A DNA stretch of 64,000 nt, taken from assembly GCA_949126835.1 (NCBI GenBank), contig OX421498.1, forward strand, positions 38,793,243-38,857,242, written 5' to 3'. Numbering within the stretch: the stretch's first letter is position 1; every line of letters begins with the position of its first letter. Source of the DNA: Anisus vortex (taxonomy: Eukaryota; Mollusca; Gastropoda; Planorbidae). Positions 40,468-52,400 of this stretch are shown here, one piece after another. The notes beneath the pieces are model-generated. The model had not been told where the DNA came from. It was given only the letters and a program-made list of their open reading frames with translations, and made no database searches. Position numbers and translations under genes: made by a program.

Positions 40468-43400
40468 TTCCACTACAAAAATACTGTTCATGACAATAGT
40501 TTCTATGATTAGACATTTTCTTGACTTCACCGTGCGAGATGTAAACTAGTTGACTCATACAATTCTAGGAGCGGAAATGTGAGAAGAAGATCTCTTCAGA
40601 TTGTAGAAATAAACAATTTAAAAAAACAAAAACAGTCTGAATGATTAAATGTCAGTTTTAAAGACAAGTGCACCAAATTTGTACCCAAACTTTGGAACGG
40701 GATTCTTTCCCCCGCGTTTTACCGAGAATTACCTACAGAATGCACTACCTGTGTGGTTGGAATATAATGGCAATTACTTCTCACGTCACCGGTTGACAAC
40801 TTTTTAACTTTAGACTCCGATTTCAACAACAACAAAATAGAAACATTAATATTTGGGGGAGGGGGGGGGGGCAATGTTGCTTTCTTTTCATGTTTCTCAG
40901 ATCCCCACAACTTCTATTTACCGGTTTAAAACTCACAAGCAAAAATCGTCTCCAGTAATCTTTAAAGATATACACATCTTTAGAGCCCACTACTTCTATG
41001 TTATATGGGGCGCGGTGGCCGAGCGGCAGCGCGTTAGGCTGGCGAACCAAAGGTTCTGGGTTCGAATCCCGGTGAAGACTAGGATTTGATCTCGGGGCTG
41101 GGAAGAGTCCCTGGGTCTACCCAGCTCTGATGGGTACCTGACTTTAGTTGGGGTAAAGTAATAAAGGCGGATGGGCGTCGTGATGGCCACACAATCCCCT
41201 AGTATGCCATGGCCACAGAAACTGGTAAACGCTGTTTTACCGGCCTTATGTATCAATTTGGTCCGACGGCATACTTTACTACTAGTGCATAAGCAAGATA
41301 CGATATACATATACGAGTTTCCACGAGCGTTTCGCTGGTCTACATGTTTCAGTAAATTAAATGAACTGTTACAGTTTAAATATGTAATTTTAAAAAAAAT
41401 ATTTAAACAACTGAACAAAACTAAATGCATCCTAAAGTTAAGGAATAAAACTGAGCAGTGGGCCTACAGTATTTTAAAAAGCATGGCAATATAATCTTGA
41501 AGTGTATAAATAATCTTCTTTCAAACATCCATAAACAGTTTAAGGTGATAAGCTTGTCGGCCTTGACATTTCCCATTTCAATTTTTACTTGCATCGCCCG
41601 CAATTCAATTTCTCCCTCACCCCCCCCCCCCTACCGACTAAGTCTTGAAGTTAAACGCGAACATCCTCATACAATTTCAAATCGCAGCTTTTTTAAACGA
41701 ATTTTTTTTTTTTAAAGTTGGGCAAAAAAAAAAGAGTTGAAGATAAGATTACAAGTTATTGCTCACAAGTTTATCCAGTTTCTTCTTCTTCTTCTTTTAT
41801 ATATAAAGTGGCACCTGACAAATCTTTAACACAGCTCCAAACGCAGTGGGTAAAAGAGGGTAGGTCGAAGGGGGAATTACGGTAAAACAGAAAATGGAGA
41901 TGTTTTGAGGGGGGGGGGGGGGGGGGGCAGATACTAAAAAGTATATCTCCTCAAGAAGAAAAGTTTGTAGTCCCAACATTTGCCAAGGGATTAACGCCCA
42001 ACTGCGGATACACATACACATCTAAAGCAGGGCAAGTGTCCGCTACCCCCCCCCACCCCCCATTTTCTCTTGTTTGCCAGTTTAAAAACATCATAGTGTA
42101 GTCCTTAACCAAACAACAATAACAATAATATGTCAGGGAAAGTGTAAGAAAAAATGTGTGCCGCGCAGAAGCCATATTTACAAGCCCTTTCTACGGCAAA
42201 AAAAAAAGTGCCGTAAAAAAATGTACTCGCTAAATAAATACATTTTTGATGTAAGTCTTATAAAACAAAATAAACTTATGTCTGTCTGTCGGATTTATTT
42301 TGCCAACCTAATCCACGCTGTGTATAAATATTTTATCAATAGTATACCCACTAAAACCTAGAGCAGGAAAAGGTAAAAAGAAAATTAATAAGAGAAAAGA
42401 ATAGTCTGGTGCTCGGGGTCGGCAACTTACGGCATGCAGAGCGATTTTCAATGGCACGCTGAACACCCCAGAAAGAAATAATTCAGGCCTCTTCTACAAA
42501 AAAAAATTTAGTGCTAGAACAGGATGAATTTTAGGCTGTGGGCACGCTGAATGAATTAGAAATCCTACTTTGGCCCTCAACTATCAAAAGGTTGCCGACC
42601 ACTGGTCTAGTGTGCTGGGAAGTGATTCGATAATGAAGTAAGTAAAGGAGCTCGAAATTAATATGTATATATGTATGTGTGTGTGTGTGTGTGTTTGGCA
42701 ATGGGTGAGTGTACAGACCTTTCAAAAACCGAAACCCTCCCCCATCACGTGAAAAGGGGGCGGGGGTCTAAACAGTGCCAGCCTTTGCGGTTAACCCTTA
42801 TTATAATAAACGATCTTATCAACTAGGTCTATTCGATAGCAAGAGAAGAGAAAGAACGAAATAGGAAAAGGTGAAGAAAAAAAAGTGCGAGATCTCAAAC
42901 ATTATAGTGTATCGGTGAATAAACAGTTGCGACTAGTGGATTTAAATTGGGGGGAAAGGTGTGATTACAGCAACTAGGGCACGACAGAACAAACAGTGGA
43001 GCTGTTCTTTCATCTATTTATCTTTTTTTTTGTTTAAAGTTAAACACTGACTAATAATATAAGTAGAAAAAAAAAGTACTTAGATTACACTAGGCCTGTT
43101 TATATATATATAGTATATATATATCTGTTTTCTTCTTTATTTCATAAAAAAAAAAAAAAAAACTCTGGCACTGGCCGTAAACGATAGAAAAGTGAGCCTG
43201 GCATTACACTTCATGCCACCCCCCCCCCCTTTCTTTTTAAAAATGGCGTGTGGGCGCTAGCGTGTGTGTGTTTTTCACCTTAGTTCTTCTTACCTTACGT
43301 ACTATCTCAATCAAGAGTTGAAGGCATCCCCAGATTCACTCCCCGTGTGTTTATTTCTCAAAGGGGGAAAAAGGGGGGGGGGGGTAAACCCCAAGATAAT

Positions 43401-46400
43401 GGGCAAGATAAGAAAAGGTACATGACCAAGTTGTACGGTGAAAAGGAAGCGGGGCGAGAAAAAAAAAGGAGGAATTTTCTAACTCAGGGTTCTAGAACCG
43501 AGGGGCGGGCCTCGTGGGCCACAATACGGTCCCTTCTCCACAGAGCTTATAACAACAATTATTTTTTTAATTCATGGTGTTAAAATTAGTTGTTCTTGTT
43601 TTTCTTGTAAACCAAAGGGGACGAGCTTACTTAAAACTAAGTAGGGAAAAAATACAATTCTGATAATAAAAAAAAAAAATACTTCGAAGTTCTTGAAAAA
43701 TGGCAAATGTCAAGTTACTTAGTCTTCAAAATGATTGATTGCCTCAATGAAATTGATTTAATGAAAATAGAAGGCAGTGGACTCGGCTAGCGTACCGTAG
43801 ATCCAGGGTTCGAACCCTGTTTGAAGGCTAGGACTTGTTATGAGCTGTAGGGTGTCCCTGGCGTCTACCCAGTTCCGATGGGTTCCCGACATAAGTCGGT
43901 GCAAATTGAAGGCGGCTGAGCACTGAGCTGGCCACACAATCCCCTAATATGCCATGGCCACGGAAACGTGTGATCGCTGACTACACAGGTCCCCGATAGA
44001 TTAGTTTGGTCTGACTGGGATGCTATAACAACAAAGCTGACGTAACTGTCTTCAGTTCATTTGACTTCATCGGTATTATTTAATCTCTCACTGTATACGC
44101 AATCAATATCGCTGTAGAATGAATGCGTGTGTATAATACACACATATTAAAACAACCACTGCACCAACAAGAAGTTCTCTAACTTCTTAAACGTCCATTC
44201 ACCGTAACACCGTATATCTTCATTTACTTTAAAAGACGCAAAGAGCAATCACCCGTTTGGTGGGCAAGCTGTGCAAAACTCACACAAAAAAAGGGGCATA
44301 ATCGTGTTAAAAATGACGGTTACAAAAACTCCCTACTTACTCAGCATGGACGGAATAGTTTAGCATATGATATGTAGGGGAGAGCGGGGAGAAGTGGGAC
44401 ACCGCCAAATTTCACAAAAGGAGTGTCGCCTAATTGCCATTATCTAATGTAAACAAACACATTTCCCATGTTCTTTTTAGCAGACTACCTTTTGTTTCGT
44501 TACGTGTGCTAGAAACCCCATTTTTGAAAAGTACCCCCAAAAAGTATTTTTTGATCACAGCTTGTAACTCATGTAAGTATAAATCTTTTACTTTTAAGCA
44601 AACTTTGTATATTGCATAAAGAAATAGACTTATCAATTAATATTCCAGTACTTAAACGAGTTTTGTAACTTTAGTTGTTTGACTGTAATTTTAGTTTTAT
44701 TTAGGAAACCCTACTTAGGGGTGAAGTGGGACAGAAAAAATAACAATGTCCCACTTCTCCCCATCACTTCTGCATTCTCTTTACCTTAATCATTTAAAGC
44801 TAACAGGACTTCAAATCTAAAATGACATGCTTACTAATGTATTTAAATTATTAAATACAATATAATTCTTACGTTATGAATCAGAAAAAAATCTAGAAAT
44901 AACTCTTGCGTTATTAAATTTTTTTACATATTTTTTTTAACAAATTCAATTTCCTTTATATTTTAGCTCATGTTTAGATATTGCAAAGTACAAAGTATGA
45001 AAATGTCTCAGGGAATGAGCTCATTCAACTGGCAAATCAAAATCTGCACTTCATATAATTTGAAAAAAATAGATCTATATCAATATCAAAATACAAAGCT
45101 TTAACCAAATTATTCAAAACCTATTAATATTCTCTGTTCCACGACACAACTCACTATGCTCTTACCTAAATCCCTGCTCCCAGATGTTTTATTGTCTTAA
45201 AACAATTGAAGAAAGCTTTAGCCTTTGAAATGGCTCAAGGTAACTAAATAAATTGCCCCTTGACTTAGGTAGAACGAAAGATGGCTGGTCGAAATTGGTT
45301 GACAAGTTTTTTTAAAAAGAAATATGGAACTATCTGTGAGGAAGTCAGAGGGAACTTCACTTGCCAGAGCGTCTACATTTCATCATTATAACATTAATAT
45401 TATTTCAACATGTAAAAAGAAGCTATTGCCCAGACCGAATAGAAAAATGTGGATCTACATTGTCTTACAGATAGAAATGAACCTCAAGATATTCAAGGAT
45501 TAGCAATGACATAAAAGCATTTCCGTTTCAACCAATTGTTAGAGGAACAACATGTAGAACAAAAGCTGAAACCCTTTTTCAAATTGACTTTGACACTTTG
45601 AATGTGAAACATCTTTATGTATAAGAGTTTCTAAAAAGTGTATACCAACTAAGAAAGTTTAAGTCATTATTGATACTAAGTAGGCCCTTTGTTACACTTT
45701 GTAATTTTGAATGTAACAATGCAATATATAATTTTGTATTGTTGAATAAACATAATTAAAATATAATAAGTTTGCTTGGATCAATTTTTGACTTGTTTAA
45801 GAGTTATTTTTATATTGTCCCACTTCTCCCCAAAATGTCCCACTTCTCCCACTCTCTTGTCCCACTTCACCCCCAATAGCATGGTTTCTCAAAACTTACA
45901 AAATTAATACTTTATTATACTTAGATATTAAAACAAATTAAGTGAATCAATGCCCTAATGGATGCTTTATTTGTTAAGACTTGTTTGGTTCAATACATAC
46001 AATATATAAAAAAGATATTGAAATTCACGTAGTAGGGATTTTTAATGTCCCACTTCTCCCCTACACTTACTACCAGTAGTGGTAACCAAAAGCAAATTAG
46101 AGTTATCTTTAAAAAAAAAAAAATCCTGACAGACTTCTGTTAGATTGGAAAAACGATTAGATTTCTACTGTATTGAAACTGCACTTGACTAATAGAAAAA
46201 CTGACTAGTACATCCACTGAACTATATTAAGCAAACAAAAAACAATTAATCTATATGATTATGAGTGAGAAGTAAGTAAAGTATACCCTCAGAGTTCACC
46301 AGTTTCTGTGGCCACAGCATACGAGGGGATGTGTAGCCAGCACAATGCCCCGCCACATTTGCCTCAAGCAGACTCGAGAAAAAAATCCTAGCCTGCATCA

Positions 46401-49400
46401 GGATTCGAACCCAGGACCTTCAGTATGCCAGCCAAACGCATTGCCACTCGGCCACCATGCCCTAAGTGGCTAACAGTTTGCCAAAATAAGACAAGGCTAA
46501 AGGTGTTGAAGGAAACCAACCTTAACAACAGGTGTTGCATTTCACGATAAATGTGTGTGAAATTTAATTTAAGACCATAAATACAAAAGCCAAAATCAGC
46601 CAAGTTAAGACAAGTTCAAAATGACAAGGTCAGTAAGTTAAAATAGAAAGGTTGATTTGAAAAGCTAACTTACAATTAAAAAAGTTAAAATTGAAAGGTT
46701 TAATTTTAATTAGTGAGGTTAGTTAAAATAGAAACACTTTTTTAATAAAATTTGGTCAGTTATGTTAATATAAGAATGGGTCCATGGGTGAAGCCACGGG
46801 GTAGAGGGTGGCTTTAAAATTTGTGAGAATTTTTTTTTTTAACAAGTTATTTTTTAACTATGCAGTAAATTCACAACAAAATTTTGGAAATGTTTGTCGT
46901 GTGAAAGTTAAGTCCACGTGGAAAAAATTTCTGGCTACGCCCCTGAGTAGGACAGGAGTTTCTAATATGTATCTTGCAGGTCAAAAGCTATTACATGAAT
47001 TTACATTTCCCCAGCAATACCAGGATCCTGCTATTTATATTGGATGACCCATTTTGACAATAGTTTTTAAAATTTTTAGATCCACTTTGTTTTTGTAAAA
47101 TAACCATAACATGGTCTGTTTTACATTTACGTTGATCTTGTCAAAGTTCAGTTTTATGAAACAACCCAAGACTTAAAGGCTCTAAAAGGCTCTAAACATT
47201 TTTAACTGTCTGCCACCACAGAAGTTATTGGGTGAGTGCACAAATCTTTCAGAAGCCAACCATCTCCCATCACCACAGAGGATGGGGAGGGGGGGGGGGG
47301 GGAACAGGGTCAAGATAATCGGTGCAGATGCCACTTTTGTTGGTTTAAAATTTCTATTCCATTTTTAGACATAAAAGAACAAAAAACAAAAACTCCATTA
47401 TAAAGCCTACAATCAAGTTGCTTGAATTAGTCTTTACAAAAATGTTACAAACCAGTAAATAAAACCAAAAATTAATGGTCAAAAGTTATTTCCTTATTTT
47501 TCAGCACTAATAGGTAAATACTGGGTAAGCATCTATATAGTGTCAAAGTGTCAACTAACTCTTGAGAATAAAGCGTTAGGACAAATCAGCTTTAACAAGG
47601 AAAAGATGTGAATGTGGTTTGGGAAGTGTTATTCGAAGAATTGTGGCTGCGCACATAACGCTGAGCGTTATCAGAGGACCCAAATTTTCAAATAATGCCG
47701 GACGTTAACAGCAGACCCAAATTTTTAAAAAATTGTGAATTATTTAGGATCATATAGCTATAGATCATACTAGCTAGGAGGAGGTATTATTTAATGATAA
47801 AAAAAAGCTTAAAGACCCTAACAATATTACTATTAATACTAACATCTAGGCTAAATAGGGCCTAACCTTTTTTCTTTGAATCAGTTATAAGATAAAAGAT
47901 TACTTTATTGATCCAAATAAGCGGAAATTTGACTTGATTACACACATTCTGTCTTTCAGCACAGCACACTTACAACAATATTAACCCTTTGAGCCCTTCC
48001 CATCTGTGCCTATTTTTACCATATGCCTGGGCTCCTGAGCATTTTATGCCTATTTTGCAATATATCATGATTGAGCGACCCCTGAGTGAAAACCGTCAAA
48101 GATAACAACATGAAATTGAAGTAAAAGAATAGGTCTACCTGAACTATAGCACCAAAATTCAACTTTAGTATGACAAATCTTTAAAAAAAATCAATTATTT
48201 CTTGTGTTGAGAACAAGGAAGTACGTTGTCATTTTGTCCCATGGACCAGGCCGAGACTCGTCACGATTCATGATAAAAAAATTTTCGTCACAAACTCAAT
48301 ATAAACACACAATCAACAAGGAAGCAGACATCTTTGATAAACTCCTAACCTAAACACGCTTCAGCGAAAAATCTGATTGGCTGTTATAGGCAAGACTAAA
48401 CCGGGGGCCAGGTCTATGAAGCGATTACTGCTACACCGGTTTACCGGGGGCAGGGCTTAAAGGGTTAAAGAACCATTTGTACTCAAGCACAATAGAAATA
48501 AACATTTGTGCACATTATAGGGTATGAAAAATAGTTACTTACAAAAAAATCATGTATTTACCATATTTACATATCACATTTTACTAAAATTTAATAATAA
48601 TAATAATTAAAAAAGAGTGGACATGGCTGGGGTAGACCTGCGTCACCCCAGTTGCCAGCAGACAGTACTAGCCACTAGGCCAGTAAACCTTGTTCAAACC
48701 TAACAACAAATAGTATATAAGTCAATAGGGAAAGACAAACGATTATGCGCATGCGCCAGTAGAATATGAAGACTGTGCAAATCTTCGAATAACGCAGAGC
48801 GCAATCTGCAGCTACAAATCTTTATATAACGCTAAGTGTTATATAAATATGAAGAACTGTGCAAATAATCACTCTGCTGTGGTTTAGCTATAAAATGTCA
48901 AACTAAATATAAGTCAACCTTTCTGTAATATAAATTATCTTAAAATAAATCTTTACAAGCATGGTTGGGAAAATCCAAACCTCATTGGTTATAATTTAAA
49001 AACTTAATTTAGCACATGGTAAGAATTTAAAAAGTAGGCTTTAGTCAGTCAATGGGGGCATGGTAGCCAAGTGGCAGTGCGTTTGACTGGCAATCGAGGG
49101 TTCTGGGTTCAAATCCTGGTGGAGGCTAGGATATTTTCCCAGGATTTGAGAGTGTCCCTGAGTCTACCCAGCTCTGATGGGTAAGTGACCTTAGCTGGAG
49201 TAAAGTAAAGGCGGCTGTGCATAGTGCTGGCCACAAAATCACCTAGTATCCCGTGGCCATGGAAACTGGTGAATGCTGCTTCACCAGCCCCCTACGGATC
49301 AATTTGGTCTGACGGGATACTTTTTTTTAGTCAGTCAATAGGGCCTACCCAATAAATCCTCCAAATACCAATTTACCAATGCCACTACTGTACTTGGCAA

Positions 49401-52400
49401 TACACATTACATCAAGAACAGAAAATGAAAAAGTTTAATTACAGACTGTAATTGTAATAGGCATATAGCATTATAATTTATAGTTATAGTTATATACAGG
49501 ATAAGCCCACAGTACAAAGAGTGAAGCTGACTGGTCCAGCGGTTAGTTCACCAGACTGTCAACCAAAAACCAACGGACAGGTCGCGGGTTCTATCCCTGC
49601 CAACGACGGAGCCCTGTCGCCCTGCAGGAGTTTTGGGCCTAGTGGACGTAATAATCTTCTATCTAGAAGGAACGTCTGTAAACTTATACTTATAAAGTTA
49701 TAAGTTATAAGATTATAAGATTTATATATATAAGTTACAAAGACAAAGAGCATTAGATTACTTTACCTTGCATAGGCCTATTAAATCTACGTGTAGGCTA
49801 TTTAAACCTACTATAACTACTATAAGACTATCAGGAAGTGTAGTTAAAATATTCGGGTGACTATGATTGATGAGTAATGAAGAGAAATTCCTATGCCTAT
49901 TTTACTCTCACTCCATGCCATCTAAGAACTATTTTTAATGTGTAGCATGTTAAGTATTTCCTCTTTGTTTTGTTGATATGTTGATGATCATATACTACGC
50001 TATCACTAGTGAAAAATCAAACTAACAAAGAACGAGGCAAAAAGATATGCAACAATATAAACCATTGTTTATTTTACTTTATTTATTAAATATTTGTATC
50101 AAGGAAGCTTACCTTATTTCAAGATAAACAGGTGAAAAAAAAAAAGACACTGTATTTTCTCGTTAAATCTACTTGACTTCCTGTCATTCTGCAGCTAATA
50201 AAAGGTGAAGGCCGTACTATAAGCAAAGAGAGACTACTCTTCTTTTTCAACATGGGTTTTAAAAAAAGGAATTATGTACCTTGTTTAGTGCTATATATTT
50301 TAAGGACAAAAATACTTTCTCGTATTCTCGTATTTGGCTTCCGATAAAGAAGTAATGCTTCCGATAAAGAAGTAATAGGCCTACACAATGTTTTATTTTA
50401 GGGTCCCAATTAGGCCTACCGAATTTTCTGTTTTTTTCCTAAAAAGTATTACGCCTATTGGTTTATGATTTTAGCAACCTCCTTGATATAAATTGGAATA
50501 GCTACTCTATAGAAAAACACCAAAACACAAAAGAAATAAATGAAATGTTTATCAATATTATCCAAAATATAAACTTAGACCAAATTAATTTAAAAAAAAA
50601 ACAAGAAACCATAATATACTAGATTTATTTTTAACGAACAGACAAGGACTAGTAATAGATTATGAAATAATCCCTGGACTTTCAGATCATGATATTGTCA
50701 GAGTTAATAACAAAATAAAAATCCAAATAAGCCAGAAACCTAAATGAATAATTTATCTCTGGAATAAATGTAACACAACAGAACTACATCAAGCAGCAAT
50801 AAAATTCCAAACCAATTTTCTTACTAAATACTATATAAATAGTCCAGTTGAAGATAATTGGCAATTCATAAAAACCAACTTAAAAGCAATAATGGCTGAC
50901 TCTGTGCCAACAAAACAAACATCAAATAAAATTAACAAATGTTGGTTTAACACTAAACTAAAGAAACTGTGTAAACAAAAAGAAAATCTATTCAAAAAGT
51001 TTAAGGCAACTAATTCAATTAGACTACATAAAAAATACCTAAAAATTAAACATTTAACTCAGAAACTAAGCAAACAGATGCAGAATGAATATGTAAACAA
51101 TGTAATTTCTAAAGATAATAATAAAAACTTATGGTCCTACATTAAATCAAGAAAAATTGACACTACAGGCATAGCTCCACTAAAAGGCCAAAACAATGAA
51201 ACGTATAATGATAATGAAACTAAAGCTAATATCCTAAACACACACTTTGCATCATCTTTTTCAAATCCAGGTGACAAAGAAATATTCATAAATTTAAACA
51301 AACTAGAAGAGATAGGAAATATAAATGTAGATGAAAAAGACATTCGACAACTCCTAACCAACTTAAAAGTAAACAAAGCTTCTGGTCCAGATGAAATACC
51401 AGCAAGACTGCTTAAAGAACTAACTAATGAAATATCTCCAATCTTTAAAATACTTTTTCAGGCCTCTCTAAACCAGGGCAAAGTGCCTAAAGATTGGAAG
51501 TTAGCCAATGTAACCCCCCTTTTCAAATAAGGAGATAAATCTGACCCCGGAAATTATAGACCTGTTTCCCTAACAAGCATAACATGTAAATTACTTGAAC
51601 ATATAATATATAGTAGTATAGTAAATCATCTAGACAAACTAAATGCACTGTGCCCACACCAACATGGCTTCAGGAAAAATAGATCATGTGAGACTCAATT
51701 GATAGGCTTAATAGATGACTTGTCTAAGGGATTAGATAATAACAACCAAATTGATGCGATATTACTCGATTTTTCAAAAGCATTTGATAAAGTTTATCAA
51801 TCTAGTCTTCTTAAAAAACTTAAATACTTTGGCATCTCTGGTCCCTTACATCAGTGGATTCAGGACTTTCTTATAGGCAGAGAACAAACAGTGATAATAA
51901 ATGGCACTAAGTCATCACCAATAACAGTAAACTCAGGAGTTCCACAAGGAACTGTTCTAATTTACATTAAAGATCTGCCAAATTGCATCAACACAGGAAC
52001 AAAAGTAAGATTATTTGCAGATGATTGCATAATTTATAGAATAATAAAGACAGGAAAAGATAGTGAACTTTTACAAAAAGACCTAGATGAACTACAAAAA
52101 TGGGAATCAAACTGGAGTATATCTTTTCACCCAGAAAAATGCCAACTAATAAGGGTAACCAAGAAAAAGAAACAAATAATAGCAAACTACTTCATTCATG
52201 GTAAAGAACTAACTCAAACTAACAATGCTAGGTATCTGGGAGTAATAATAAATGATAAGTTATCTTGGAACCCTCACATTGATGAAGTAATTAAAAAATC
52301 AAACAAAACGTTAGGATTCATAAAAAGGAACTTTTACAAATGTAATAAGAATATAAAACTAAAATGCTATCTCACATTAGTTAGGCCTATACTAGAATAT

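Noticed and set aside
41007..41080. tRNA gene with box A and box B
   Set aside because: The tRNA-like part continues directly into a SINE body found in about 15 places, and the arms do not form a clean cloverleaf with a matching acceptor stem.
46785..46945. Possible MITE with gaagccacgggg / tggctacgcccct ends
   Set aside because: The inverted ends match only weakly and no target duplication is visible.
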